Below, one piece after another: positions 45,401 to 54,096 of a stretch of DNA of 64,000 nt; within the stretch, counting starts at the first letter, position 1, and each line of letters opens with the position of its first letter. The notes beneath the pieces are model-generated. The model saw only the letters and a list, made by a program, of their open reading frames with translations. It ran no database searches and was not told the DNA's origin. The translations under genes were made by a program, and so were the position numbers. The stretch comes from Gimesia chilikensis (GTDB lineage Bacteria > Planctomycetota > Planctomycetia > Planctomycetales > Planctomycetaceae). The DNA lies in NCBI RefSeq assembly GCF_007744075.1, contig NZ_CP036266.1, positions 6,375,248-6,439,247 of the forward strand. Direction: 5' to 3'.

Positions 45401-47582
45401 CACCAGGATGAATCACAGCGATCTCGCTGGCGACATTCTTCTTGGGGGAAACCTGAGCTGTTTGAGTGCTCATGCTGGTTTCCAGATCACGCAGAATGGT
45501 CTGAGGACTATCCTCACCCGGTTTGAACTCGGCCCCCACTCTCAGAGCTTCCTGAGCGTTCATGCGGGCAGAGTCAAATCGACCGGCTTTCAGATCTGTG
45601 CGAGCCTGAGCCACCAGTTTCTGAGAGAACTGTTTTTTACGTTCCTGTTCTGCAGCGTACATTTCTTCCTGTGAGAGTCCGCCAGGCTGTCCAGCCATTT
45701 TACGGATGTCTGCCAGGACCTGCTCGGGACGATCTTCGAACAGGCTGTAAGCTGTATCAATTTCCTGTGCCGCTTCCGCCTTCTGACGAGCATCCTGCAC
45801 CCGACCTTTGGACAGGTCTTCGCGTGCGGAAGAGAGCAGACGACGAGCGTATTCACCATTCGCTTTTCCGTCAGCACTGGTGTTACCAGGATTGAGACGG
45901 GTATCGGAAGCAGTTCCGACGCGGCGGATAAAGTCTTCAGGAGATTCGGTACCAGGTGTGAACTTCAGGTCCAGGGTCTGAGCGAGTTTCTGAGCAGATG
46001 ACGCCAGCATCAGGGCTTCATCTTTGTCTCCCTGCTGCAGAGCCAGTTTAGCCTGTTCCATCAGACGGTTCACCCGGGGACGAACAGCGTCCTGATTCTG
46101 TTGCAGACCTTTCATACCAGAGATGGTCGCTGCCTCATCGGAAATCCGATCGATGGCTGCCAGTACCAGTTCCGGACGGTCATCAAACAGGTCATAAGAA
46201 ACTTTCATCTGCTCAACCTGAGCTACTTTCTGGCGTGCACCAGCGAAGTCCCGTTTCTTGATATCCAGACGAGCCTGTCTCAGCAGTTCATTAGCCTGAG
46301 CTTTCGAGTCACCCTGTCCTGCGTTGGCAGCAGCCATCTGAGCACGGTTGTCTTCGGTAGAAGCCAGCTGTCCTGCAGACTGTGCACGCTTGATCTCATC
46401 CAGGATGAGTTCGGGACGTTCATCAAACAGACGATAGGCAACATCCAGCTGGCTGGCCTGCTGGGCCAGTTCGCGAGCGGAATTCAGATTACCTGAGTTA
46501 AGTTCGGCCCGAGCCTGTTTGAGCAGTCGCGTTGCCTGATCTTTGCTGGAGGAACCAGAGTCAGACTGAGCGACCTGCATCGAAGGTTTAGACTGACCTG
46601 CGAAGATTTTCGCACCCGTCTTACGTTCGATTTCAGCCAGGATATGTTGGGGGCGTTCTTCAAACAGTTTATAAGCAACATCATAATCTTGAGCCTGCAG
46701 GGCAAGTGTGCGGGCATCATCATAGTTTCCGGAGTTCAAAGCTGAGCGTGCCTGTTTCAGCAGCACAACAGCCTGTTCTTTTTCGGACAGTTTGCGAGTC
46801 TGTGTTCCATCGAACGGGTTGGCCCCCGGGTTACCGAAGGGATTGCTTTCAGCAGCTTCTTCTACTGCAGCCACCTGCATCACACCAGAACCGGTTTCGG
46901 TAAAACCGCCGGCCTGCTGGATTGGTGAGCCTTTCTGCAGTCGCTGTTCTGCGCGAGCAATATCAGCCAGAACCTGTTCAGGGCGTGGATCGAACGGACC
47001 GTACTCCAGTTTCAGAGCCGCTGCCTGGCCGGCTTTACGTCGGGCCTTGGCAAACTCGTTTAACTTGAGGTCTTCACGAGCGGACTGTAGTAACTGGCGG
47101 GCCAGCTGCTTCTTTTCTTCCAGGGATTTCCCATCGGCATTCGAATAGCCTGTGGAAAATTCGGAATCAGGAGCAGGAGACTGTGCCCGGACTACCTGTT
47201 TGCGTTGAGGAGCGGCAGCTCGTGAACGGGCCCTTCCCAGGTACTCGTTCATTTTGCGAAACTCTGCCTGAGACAAACGTCCGGGAGAGACAGAAGCTTT
47301 TTCAAGAGCTTCTACCGCCTCGGAGAATTGTCCCCGCTCATAGTATTGAGTCCCCAGACTCAGATAGTAACGAGCTGAGCGTTGTTGACGCTCAGAAACC
47401 GACTGACCGTTACTCTCGACATCAGCAGCGACCTTCCTGGTCGTGTTGCCAAGATTGGCCAGCCACATCGACGCTGCAATCAACGTCGTACAGGCCAGTA
47501 CTCCAAATGCCTTGCCCAATGTAGGTCCCTCCTTCAAGCCAGAACACCAACTTTGATTATGATTGTTTTGAGGAGTCATCAT
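42498..47582 (-). CDS. Giant secretin-family protein with tandem N-terminal repeats
   Basis: About 1694 residues, over twice a normal secretin. Order: a signal/membrane segment (GVLACTTLIAASMWLANLGN); about seven helical repeats at ~145-695, each of the form A-R-x-x-L-x-x-G-x-x-x-x-A-R ... Y-x-L-F-(D/E)-x-R-P-E-x-(V/I)-L-x-(D/E)-I; a long coiled coil (~800-1030); an STN/secretin N0-like domain (~1040-1120: LAFEGEPLSNVMNKIQALTG); and the secretin domain (~1290-1690) with VSVPDGGTVLLGGVKR and LNKLPYVSRLF. A Gly/Gln-rich insert (~1535-1600) interrupts the secretin core. It should form an outer-membrane channel. GGAAG lies just ahead of two adjacent ATGs (47582, 47579); the TTG at 47591 is less likely. 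No type II or III secretion partners are adjacent. Confidence 0.88.
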   Translation of the reverse strand: MMTPQNNHNQSWCSGLKEGPTLGKAFGVLACTTLIAASMWLANLGNTTRKVAADVESNGQSVSERQQRSARYYLSLGTQYYERGQFSEAVEALEKASVSPGRLSQAEFRKMNEYLGRARSRAAAPQRKQVVRAQSPAPDSEFSTGYSNADGKSLEEKKQLARQLLQSAREDLKLNEFAKARRKAGQAAALKLEYGPFDPRPEQVLADIARAEQRLQKGSPIQQAGGFTETGSGVMQVAAVEEAAESNPFGNPGANPFDGTQTRKLSEKEQAVVLLKQARSALNSGNYDDARTLALQAQDYDVAYKLFEERPQHILAEIERKTGAKIFAGQSKPSMQVAQSDSGSSSKDQATRLLKQARAELNSGNLNSARELAQQASQLDVAYRLFDERPELILDEIKRAQSAGQLASTEDNRAQMAAANAGQGDSKAQANELLRQARLDIKKRDFAGARQKVAQVEQMKVSYDLFDDRPELVLAAIDRISDEAATISGMKGLQQNQDAVRPRVNRLMEQAKLALQQGDKDEALMLASSAQKLAQTLDLKFTPGTESPEDFIRRVGTASDTRLNPGNTSADGKANGEYARRLLSSAREDLSKGRVQDARQKAEAAQEIDTAYSLFEDRPEQVLADIRKMAGQPGGLSQEEMYAAEQERKKQFSQKLVAQARTDLKAGRFDSARMNAQEALRVGAEFKPGEDSPQTILRDLETSMSTQTAQVSPKKNVASEIAVIHPGASALELYNLGMQRLSEGDRGAAYQAFLAAYQSGEKLDTHRAQQLQDAVRELAPSRTDKIRQVASQTSTDVPGAASDQPSNIDLVEQKQAIEFSRLRSEVLNAIFKAERMRESAPTEALGIIDQTMAKVESSSLNQKSTQALIGSLQRTRTSIDSFRKQVAPLEELKKKNEEVEEYINRRIKNKIRVEQELADLVEKFNELIDQRRYAEAEVVAKQAKDLDPQNPVTVTMEWKSRFLRREESNNSMRDRKEQNVWNQLNDVEEALADAYTPDIKFGKDAKEWAELTKRREKYHAKNHNQKTEREIQIEESLDRPVNLAFEGEPLSNVMNKIQALTGINIFLDSLGLEEEGVTTDAPVTINVNGIKLRSALNLLLEPLNLSYTIDNEVLKITSRIRQQGTLKTMTYPVADLVVPIPNFAANGSMASNPYSQMGAVSFGSGIGGNQSTPGNFQVADPLIGGVPGANPWSGNAPTSKVAGGGSNIDFDSLTELIVSTVEPDSWEEIGGAGSVRPFETTLSLVIRQTQKVHDEIANLLEQLRRLQDLQVTIEVRFVTVSDRFFERIGVDFDFNVADTVGGPTVDNNGNPVPAFGQVNLLNSTNQNGGGGGGNNNNNQGGGQQGQNTSSGQTGGQGVAPFSNPPSRTLLNFDNWPKKGTIVGMDSPESFTPDLDVQFRQGSFEIGVPEFGSFNANAGVNVGLAILSDIEAFFFINAAQADERSNLMFAPKVTLFNGQVAFVTSNVSRPFVISLVPTVGNFSVGFTPIIANIPEGVSLTVSAVISADRRYVRLSVNPNFTNVTDVFTFSFQGGTTGGQQGQQGQQGQQGGQLGQQGGGNFGNGVGAGLGGIGGIGGGGGAGGQTGQQGQQGQQGQQGQNGGGGLGTTTIQQPVVEQVTVTTTVSVPDGGTVLLGGVKRLREGRSMAGVPILNKLPYVSRLFKNTGVGRETESLMMMVTPRIIIQEEEEEALLGY

Positions 47583-47919
47583 GACTTCCAACTCGCTATC
47601 TAATGTGGGTAGGATTTTAGTCCGAAATACGAATTTCGTACCATACGAATTTCGTACATCAATTCTGGGATTTTATTAACAGAAATACGTTTTGTTATGA
47701 AAGGTGTGCCCGGAGGCAATCTGAAAACAAACGACTGTAGTTGAGATGAATCGTGATTTGATTTTTTGAGAGTAGAGAGAAGTGTGTGCGGTTAATAATC
47801 GATTTCCGCAGATCAGGTCAATATGTTTATGACAATATTTGCAAAAAAGTTTGTACGGTTTTCAAAAAAGTTTTTGAGTCTGTATTTCATGACTTTTGTC
47901 TTCATCAGAAGTTCATATT
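47583..47919. other. Leader region between the parvulin gene and the secretin gene
   Basis: This 337-base gap is AT-rich and carries the tandem palindrome at 47627-47657. It also has a direct repeat CAAAAAAGTTT (47842-47852 and 47863-47873) with a 21-base period, close to the stop of the upstream gene. I see no gene and no terminator for the parvulin gene, so some read-through into the secretin is possible. Confidence 0.5.
47627..47657. promoter_or_regulatory. Tandem palindromic operator candidate upstream of the secretin
   Basis: The 15-base sequence ATACGAATTTCGTAC occurs twice, at 47627-47641 and 47643-47657, separated by one base. Each copy contains a perfect 13-base palindrome TACGAA-T-TTCGTA, and the centres are 16 bases apart. 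They lie 45-75 bases upstream of the secretin start, where a promoter is expected (a TAAAAT -10-like hexamer sits just downstream on the minus strand). Confidence 0.65.
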
Positions 47920-49191
47920 TCATTTTGAATCCGATGTTGCATTTGCAGGTTTTACATCGTCTTCGCGTTCAATTTCAAACTTCGATTCGATAATGGCTTT
48001 GGCATACAGTTTATCCAGAATGTCTTTGGTCGCTTTCATTCGGGATTCTGTAATCATGGTCTGTTCCAGTTTTCCCTGGACATCAGCAAAGGGAACATGC
48101 CCTGCTTCTTTACGACCATTGACCTTTACGATTTGAAAAGAGCTCTCTGTTTCGAATACCTGGCTGACTTCACCCACGGGGAGTGAAAACAGCGCTTCTT
48201 CAATTTCTGCCTCTGCCAGACTGCCACGTCGGGTCCAGCCCCAGGATCCGTTCTTATCGGAACGGGTTCCATCAGAGTATTGTTTTGCGATCTCTCCAAA
48301 GTCGGCACCGGACTGCAGTTTGTGAATGACTTCATCCAGCACAGCGATGGCTTTATCCTTGCCGCCGTGTTTGGAGTAAGTAATCCGGATTCGTTGCCAC
48401 TGCACTTTGGCGGGAACTTCGTAGTCTTTGATACGGGATCGATACCGGGCCAGAACTTCTTCCCGGCTGAATTGATCTTTCGCTTTGGCTTTCACGGCCA
48501 TGAACTGCACAGCAGCCTGCTGCTTCATGAACAGGTCTTTTTCAAAAATCAGGCTGCGGCCTTGAGAATTGAGTTTTTCTTCCAGCTCCTGTGGAGAATT
48601 CACTCCCATCTGCTTCTGCAGTTCAGGAACCCGCTGATCATCAAACGCTGTTTCCAGGTGCTGATTCAGCTGATCGAGTTGCTCTTTCTTGAGCGTGCTT
48701 TTCATTTCGTGCAGCAGGAGCAACCGTTCGACATGGCCTTTCAAGTCACGCTTGACGAGTGCCTGTCGTAGTTTTTTGTAATCTTCCGGCTCCATCCGCT
48801 GCTCAGCCTGCAGCAACTGGAATTCGTAGACGCCCAGAATATCAGATACGAACAGGGGCAATCCGTTGACGATGGCCACAACCGTACTGTCGCGAAGTTC
48901 TTCTACATCTTCCCCAGCCGGGCTGACGGAGATTTCTTCAGAAGTAGTCGACGCGGTAACGATCGGTGTTTCGAAGGGGTTATCGGATTCTGAAAAATCA
49001 CCTTCGATCAGTTCATTTCGTTCCTGTTTGTGCCGGGCAACTGCTGTCTCTTCGAGTTTCTGCTGCTTGAGAGCGGATTCCAGGCGCGGCGGTGGTGGTC
49101 CCAGCACGGGGTTATCTACTTTGGGAGTAGTTTCACACCCGAATAAGCCAGGCAATGCCAGTATCAGAAAATAGATTTGCGCGTGGCGCAT
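47920..49191 (-). CDS. Parvulin-type peptidyl-prolyl isomerase lipoprotein (PpiC/SurA-like)
   Basis: 423 residues. A short lipoprotein signal ends LPGLFGCETTP (lipobox LFGC). A SurA-like N-terminal helical chaperone part (~90-260: VVAIVNGLPLFVSDILGVYE... ) is followed by one parvulin domain (~265-365) with WQRIRITYSKHGGKDKAIAV, GADFGEIAKQYSDGTRSDKN and GSWGWTRRGSLAEAEIEEAL. It would assist folding of outer-membrane proteins. Frame opens at 49200, but the ATG at 49191 has GCAGG nine bases upstream and gives a normal lipoprotein signal. Its position directly upstream of the secretin suggests a role in secretin assembly, which is inference. Confidence 0.9.
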   Translation of the reverse strand: MRHAQIYFLILALPGLFGCETTPKVDNPVLGPPPPRLESALKQQKLEETAVARHKQERNELIEGDFSESDNPFETPIVTASTTSEEISVSPAGEDVEELRDSTVVAIVNGLPLFVSDILGVYEFQLLQAEQRMEPEDYKKLRQALVKRDLKGHVERLLLLHEMKSTLKKEQLDQLNQHLETAFDDQRVPELQKQMGVNSPQELEEKLNSQGRSLIFEKDLFMKQQAAVQFMAVKAKAKDQFSREEVLARYRSRIKDYEVPAKVQWQRIRITYSKHGGKDKAIAVLDEVIHKLQSGADFGEIAKQYSDGTRSDKNGSWGWTRRGSLAEAEIEEALFSLPVGEVSQVFETESSFQIVKVNGRKEAGHVPFADVQGKLEQTMITESRMKATKDILDKLYAKAIIESKFEIEREDDVKPANATSDSK

Positions 49192-49378
49192 CAAGAGCAT
49201 CCTGCAGTTGATGAACGAACTAATTAATTGGGAATTTGAGAGACAACGTAGTTTCAGATGTTGTCAGCAGCCCGGTTTACATGGGAAATGTAAGGAAGGG
49301 AGATTGGACTTCGACACCATCTTAATCATCCCTCTGTGACTGGAATTGAGCTTCTCGATTGCCCAATCCTGAAACCAT

Positions 49379-52300
49379 TCAGGACGACGAGGCGAGATTA
49401 TATGCCGGATCGAAACTTTGTTGCAATACCGATTTGAGCTCTAGCATGATAGACTCAACGGCATCTGCCTGTGCCGGCAGCGGGATGTAGGCAGACTTAT
49501 GATCCACGATTCTCACGGGGATGCGTTTCTTATTACTTTTCGCCAGAGCGAGAATATGATTTTTATCGCGATACCCCAGAACGGCGAAGTGATCTTCCAG
49601 ATGAATGCTGTCGATCTGCCAGCGCTGACACAAAATCTGTATTTCTTTCAACGCAACTAAAGTGTGTGCTGGATCGGGGATAGCTCCAAATCGGTCCTGC
49701 ATTTCCTCTTCCAGAGCAGCCAGTTCTTCTAAACTTCGGACCGCGGAAAGTTTGCGGTAAAACTCAATCTTAATTCGACCGGGAGGGATGTAATCGGAGG
49801 GCAGATATGCGGTCACTGGTAAATCGATGGCGACGTGATGATGCTCACGGAGAGGCTCATTTTTGAGTTTTTTGCAGGCTTTTTCCAGAAGCTGGCAATA
49901 AAGTTCGTAACCGACGGCGGCAATATGTCCGCTCTGCTCCGTTCCCAGGATGTTGCCTGCCCCTCGAATCTCAAGGTCGCGCATGGCTATTTTAAACCCT
50001 GCTCCCAACTCGCTGTATTCTTCAATCGCCTTTAACCGCTTGGCTGCGATGGGCGTCAGAATCTGACCATCACGCAGCAGCAGGTAACAGTAAGCGCGGT
50101 GGTGAGAGCGACCTACGCGTCCCCGCAACTGATGCAGGTCAGACAGGCCATAGTTTCCTGCATCATGGATGAAGATGGTATTGGCATTGGGAATGTCCAA
50201 TCCACTTTCCACAATTGTGGTGCAGACAAAAATGTCGACCCGCCCGGACACGAAATTGAGCATGGCTGCTTCCAGCTCTGATTCTTTCATCTGACCATGG
50301 CCGATTCCGATACTCGCTTCCGGAACAATCTGCTGAAGCCGATCCGCGTATTTCTGCAAATCATGAACCCGGTTATGTACGAAATAAACCTGACCGTTAC
50401 GGTTCAATTCCCGTACGATCGCATGCCGAAGAAGCTCTTCATCGAAGCGGGAAATACGGGTTTCAATGGGAACCCGATCCCGTGGTGCTGTGGTCAGATT
50501 AGAGATATCCCGAATCCCCAACAACGACATATGCAGGGTCCGCGGAACAGGTGTTGCGCTCAAAGTCAAAACGTCAATCTGCAATCGCAGATGCTTGAGC
50601 ATCTCTTTTGCTTCCACACCGAACCGCTGCTCTTCATCGATGATCAGCAACCCTAAATCTTTGAACTTGATATCTTTCTGAATCAAGCGATGCGTGCCGA
50701 TCACCAGGTCGACACTGCCACTGGCCATCCCTTCCAGAATCGCCCGTTGCTCTGCTTTGGTCTTGAACCGCGAGAGCCCAGCGACGGTAATCGGATAATC
50801 CGCCATGCGCTCACTGAAAGTACGCGTATGCTGTTCGGCAAGTACCGTGGTAGGAACCAGCATCGCCACCTGTCGGCCGGCATCAATGGCTTTAAAAGCG
50901 GCACGAATAGCAACTTCAGTTTTCCCATAACCGACGTCCCCGCAAATCAGGCGGTCCATGGGTTGAGGACGTTCCATGTCGTGTCGCACATCGCTGATCG
51001 CATGCAGCTGATCGCTGGTTTCGTTGTAGGGGAAAGACGCTTCAAACTCTTTCTGCCAGTGACTGTCCGGTGGATAAGCAATGCCCGGCTGCGCCGACCG
51101 CATTGCCTGCAGCCGGAGCATGTCGCTGGCCATATCTCGCACAGCCTGGGCTGCTTTTTCTTTTTTGCTGGCCCAGCCGCGCGTTCCCAGTTTGGAGAGT
51201 TGGGGAACATGTTTTCCACCGCCGATATATTTCTGTACCAGATGGACCAGTGAAACAGGCACATACATCTGGACTTTTTCACGAAATTCCAGTGAGAGAT
51301 GCTCTTCGCGGCAACCATCTTTCTCCAGCAGTTCCAGTCCTTTGAAGCGGGCAATACCGTGCGTCAAATGCACGACAAAATCGCCTACATTCAGATCCAG
51401 AAAGCTGTCGATGGCCCGGCTTTCCACCTTGCGTTTGCGGGGTTTATGGCGAATGTCGGCGCGACCAAACAACTCATGGTCGCTCAGTACGACGAGGTGT
51501 TCGGGAACGATTCGAAATCCCAGTGCCAGATTGCCGATGCTGGTTGTGACTCTTTCCGAGATATCCAGATCCGACTCATTGAGCAATTCCCGTAGTCGGT
51601 CCTGTTCTCCCTGGTTATGACAGCAAACCACAATGCGGTCCTGTGGACCGGTAATCGAAGCCAGTTCTTCGATCATTTCCGATTTGGCACGTGTGAAGCG
51701 TTCAATCGATTCAATCTGCAAATGACAGGAGATCTCCATCGATTCTGCAGAAATCGGGGCGATCGTGACAGTCGGAAAGTCGGTACAACGGGACATGGTC
51801 GCCGGGACGCTGAACAGACCACGGGGATTGTCCAGTCGATCCAGGTACCGTTTTCCCTCTTCGATCAACTCGGGGAGTTCGATCAGCACGATACAGGTAT
51901 CTTGTGGAAGATTATCCAGCAGGCTCTCGGACACTATTTCTGCCGAGTCCCGTGCTTCCGTACGTCGTGAGACTGTCTGCCCGCTGTCAGGCGCAATCAG
52001 GGTGAGATCGATCTGCTGACAGGTCTCAACGGTCCGCTGTGTCTCGACATCAAACTGTCGGATCGAGTCGATTTCGTCGCCAAACAGTTCAATTCGGATC
52101 GGTAAGGTGGCGTCAGGAGAATAAATATCCAGGATCCCGCCATGCATACTGAATTCGCCGGGCAGTTCGATCGCCGTGGTGCGTTCGAAGCCCCGTTCCA
52201 TGAGCCAGCTCATGAATGACTCGGTCTCGATTTCGTCTCCCACACGGAGGGTCCGCGTGGCAGCTTCACGTGCTTTACGACCGGGAACCGGCTGTAACAG

Positions 52301-52714
52301 GGCGGGAAAGGAGGTGACAAACACCTGCTGCCGATCTTCAGTAGCAGTCTCCAGTTGCAACAACTGACTGAGAACCCTCAAGCGGGCCCCAAAAACGGCA
52401 TCAGCCACATCATGTTCGTCGGGGAGTGTCTCCCAGGCAGGAAAGATATCCGGCACCTCTCCCAGAAAACTGGCCAGATCTCCGGTGAATTCATCTATTT
52501 CCGCGAGTCGGGGCAACACGACCAGCAACGGTGATTTTAATGAAGTGGCGACCGCTGCGGTGGTCAGCGCGCACGATCCCCCCCAGGCTCCGTCAATTGT
52601 CCCGCTCTGGCCGGCCTTGAGAGCCTGCATGACAGCAGAAAATCCATCACTGCGTGCCAGTATCGGGACCAGATCCTGCATCGACTGAATCGGACTGTCG
52701 ACTGGTTTGATCAT
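49379..52714 (-). CDS. mfd: Transcription-repair coupling factor Mfd
   Basis: 1111 residues, near the usual 1150. It displaces RNA polymerase stalled at DNA lesions and recruits UvrA. The UvrB-like N-terminal module has EIDEFTGDLASFLGEVPDIF and FMSWLMERGFERTTAIELPG. The polymerase-binding domain follows with VGDFVVHLTHGIARFKGLEL. The SF2 translocase has Walker A in GDVGYGKTEVAIRAAFKA, DEEQRFG, SATPVPRTLHMSL, and motif VI in LRGRVGRSHHRAYCYLL. The C-terminal D7 domain has GRIKIEFYRKLSAVRSLEEL. Start MIKPVDSP at 52714 has little Shine-Dalgarno. It is divergent from aroB. Confidence 0.97.
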   Translation of the reverse strand: MIKPVDSPIQSMQDLVPILARSDGFSAVMQALKAGQSGTIDGAWGGSCALTTAAVATSLKSPLLVVLPRLAEIDEFTGDLASFLGEVPDIFPAWETLPDEHDVADAVFGARLRVLSQLLQLETATEDRQQVFVTSFPALLQPVPGRKAREAATRTLRVGDEIETESFMSWLMERGFERTTAIELPGEFSMHGGILDIYSPDATLPIRIELFGDEIDSIRQFDVETQRTVETCQQIDLTLIAPDSGQTVSRRTEARDSAEIVSESLLDNLPQDTCIVLIELPELIEEGKRYLDRLDNPRGLFSVPATMSRCTDFPTVTIAPISAESMEISCHLQIESIERFTRAKSEMIEELASITGPQDRIVVCCHNQGEQDRLRELLNESDLDISERVTTSIGNLALGFRIVPEHLVVLSDHELFGRADIRHKPRKRKVESRAIDSFLDLNVGDFVVHLTHGIARFKGLELLEKDGCREEHLSLEFREKVQMYVPVSLVHLVQKYIGGGKHVPQLSKLGTRGWASKKEKAAQAVRDMASDMLRLQAMRSAQPGIAYPPDSHWQKEFEASFPYNETSDQLHAISDVRHDMERPQPMDRLICGDVGYGKTEVAIRAAFKAIDAGRQVAMLVPTTVLAEQHTRTFSERMADYPITVAGLSRFKTKAEQRAILEGMASGSVDLVIGTHRLIQKDIKFKDLGLLIIDEEQRFGVEAKEMLKHLRLQIDVLTLSATPVPRTLHMSLLGIRDISNLTTAPRDRVPIETRISRFDEELLRHAIVRELNRNGQVYFVHNRVHDLQKYADRLQQIVPEASIGIGHGQMKESELEAAMLNFVSGRVDIFVCTTIVESGLDIPNANTIFIHDAGNYGLSDLHQLRGRVGRSHHRAYCYLLLRDGQILTPIAAKRLKAIEEYSELGAGFKIAMRDLEIRGAGNILGTEQSGHIAAVGYELYCQLLEKACKKLKNEPLREHHHVAIDLPVTAYLPSDYIPPGRIKIEFYRKLSAVRSLEELAALEEEMQDRFGAIPDPAHTLVALKEIQILCQRWQIDSIHLEDHFAVLGYRDKNHILALAKSNKKRIPVRIVDHKSAYIPLPAQADAVESIMLELKSVLQQSFDPAYNLASSS

Positions 52715-52807
52715 ATTCGCAGTTATTTTAGCAGGCCGGAGCAGATTGTCACGTGCGGCCCCTGAAAAACACGCTCAGCACTCGATTTCCGTCTTCAGCC
52801 GCGTGAC

Positions 52808-52836
52808 TTCAAACTCTGTCAGAGTTAGGATAGAAT
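52808..52836 (+). promoter_or_regulatory. aroB promoter with overlapping palindrome
   Basis: TTCAAA (52808-52813) and TAGAAT (52831-52836) are spaced by 17 bases. A perfect palindrome AACTCTG-T-CAGAGTT (52812-52826) fills most of the spacer, where a bound repressor would block RNA polymerase. The start of aroB is at 52924. Confidence 0.5.
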
Positions 52837-52923
52837 CACCCGCCAGACCAGCCCGGTCGTGATCAAATCAATGGACAATTTGGGGGCTGTCGTCTTGATT
52901 CGATTCTGGATGAAGGAATTACC

Positions 52924-54096
52924 GTGTCAGAAAGCTTAGATGTTAACGTCGCCCTGGGCCCCCGCAGTTATCATATTTCGGTGGTCAGCCATCAGTTTGA
53001 CCGGTTTGCAGAGACACTGGAAACCTGGATGAGCCAGAGTCCGGCCTATCATAATGCGATTCAGGAAGGGCATAAGACGGCATTTATAGTCACGGATCGG
53101 AACCTCTCGAAACTCCATACTCCCCATATCGAAAAAAGTCTGACTGCCCAAGGTTGGAAATGGGAAACCGCGATCATCGAACCGGGTGAAAAATCAAAGT
53201 CACTGCCCGTGATTTCTGAACTCTACGACCGTCTGGTGGCAATGAAAGCTGATCGCCAGACCGTGCTGATTGCTGTCGGGGGAGGCGTCACTGGAGATGC
53301 CGGTGGGTTTGTCGCAGCGACTTACGTCCGAGGTCTGCCGTTCGTGCAGGTGCCGACGTCTTTGCTGGCTCATGTCGACAGTTCCGTAGGTGGCAAAGTG
53401 GGCGTCAATCATTCGCAGGCCAAAAACCTGATTGGTGCCTTCTACCAGCCTGTGGGAGTCTTTATCGATACGTCTACGCTCGAAACGCTGCCGGAACGTG
53501 ATTATCGCAGCGGTCTGGCTGAGGTGGTCAAGTATGGTGTCATCCTGGATGCCAATTTCTTTCACTACCTGGAAGAGAATGTCGCCGGTCTGAATGAGCG
53601 CGATCCGGAAGTACTGAGAAATATTATTGCCCGCAGCTGCGAGCTCAAGGCCGAGGTCGTAGAGCAGGATGAGCATGAACGTACAGGTTTGAGAGCCATT
53701 TTGAACTACGGGCACACGTTTGCCCACGCCTTCGAAGCATTATGCGGGTATGGTGAGCTCATGCATGGCGAGGCAGTGGCAATCGGCATGATCTACGCCA
53801 GCACCCTTGCGGAAAAACTGGATCTGATTTCGAAGCATGATACGGAACGTCAGATTCACCTGCTCTCTGCTCTGGGATTGCCCGTGCAACTCCCTGAGGG
53901 AGTTTCCCTGAGTGCCGATGACATCATTGATCGAATGAAACTCGATAAAAAAACGGTCGGTGGCAAACTGCGATTTGTATTGCCCACCTGTCTGGGCCGC
54001 GTGGAAGTCTTCAAAGAGATCCAGGAAGCACTTGTGCGCGAAGTCCTCGCCGAACTGGAGCACTCTGCTACAGCGACCGATGATTTTCAGATTTAA
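52924..54096 (+). CDS. aroB: 3-dehydroquinate synthase
   Basis: 390 residues from a GTG start with GAAGGAA upstream. It converts DAHP to 3-dehydroquinate, step two of the shikimate pathway, using NAD+ and a divalent metal. The NAD site GGGVTGDAGGFVAATYVRGL, PTSLLAHVDSSVGGKVGVNH, and AKNLIGAFYQP are all typical. Metal and catalytic residues are seen in RSGLAEVVKYG (Glu, Lys), LNYGHTFAHAFE (His) and MHGEAVAIGM (His). Length is slightly above average because of a 15-20 residue C-terminal tail. Other shikimate genes are absent from the window. Confidence 0.96.
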   Translation: MSESLDVNVALGPRSYHISVVSHQFDRFAETLETWMSQSPAYHNAIQEGHKTAFIVTDRNLSKLHTPHIEKSLTAQGWKWETAIIEPGEKSKSLPVISELYDRLVAMKADRQTVLIAVGGGVTGDAGGFVAATYVRGLPFVQVPTSLLAHVDSSVGGKVGVNHSQAKNLIGAFYQPVGVFIDTSTLETLPERDYRSGLAEVVKYGVILDANFFHYLEENVAGLNERDPEVLRNIIARSCELKAEVVEQDEHERTGLRAILNYGHTFAHAFEALCGYGELMHGEAVAIGMIYASTLAEKLDLISKHDTERQIHLLSALGLPVQLPEGVSLSADDIIDRMKLDKKTVGGKLRFVLPTCLGRVEVFKEIQEALVREVLAELEHSATATDDFQI

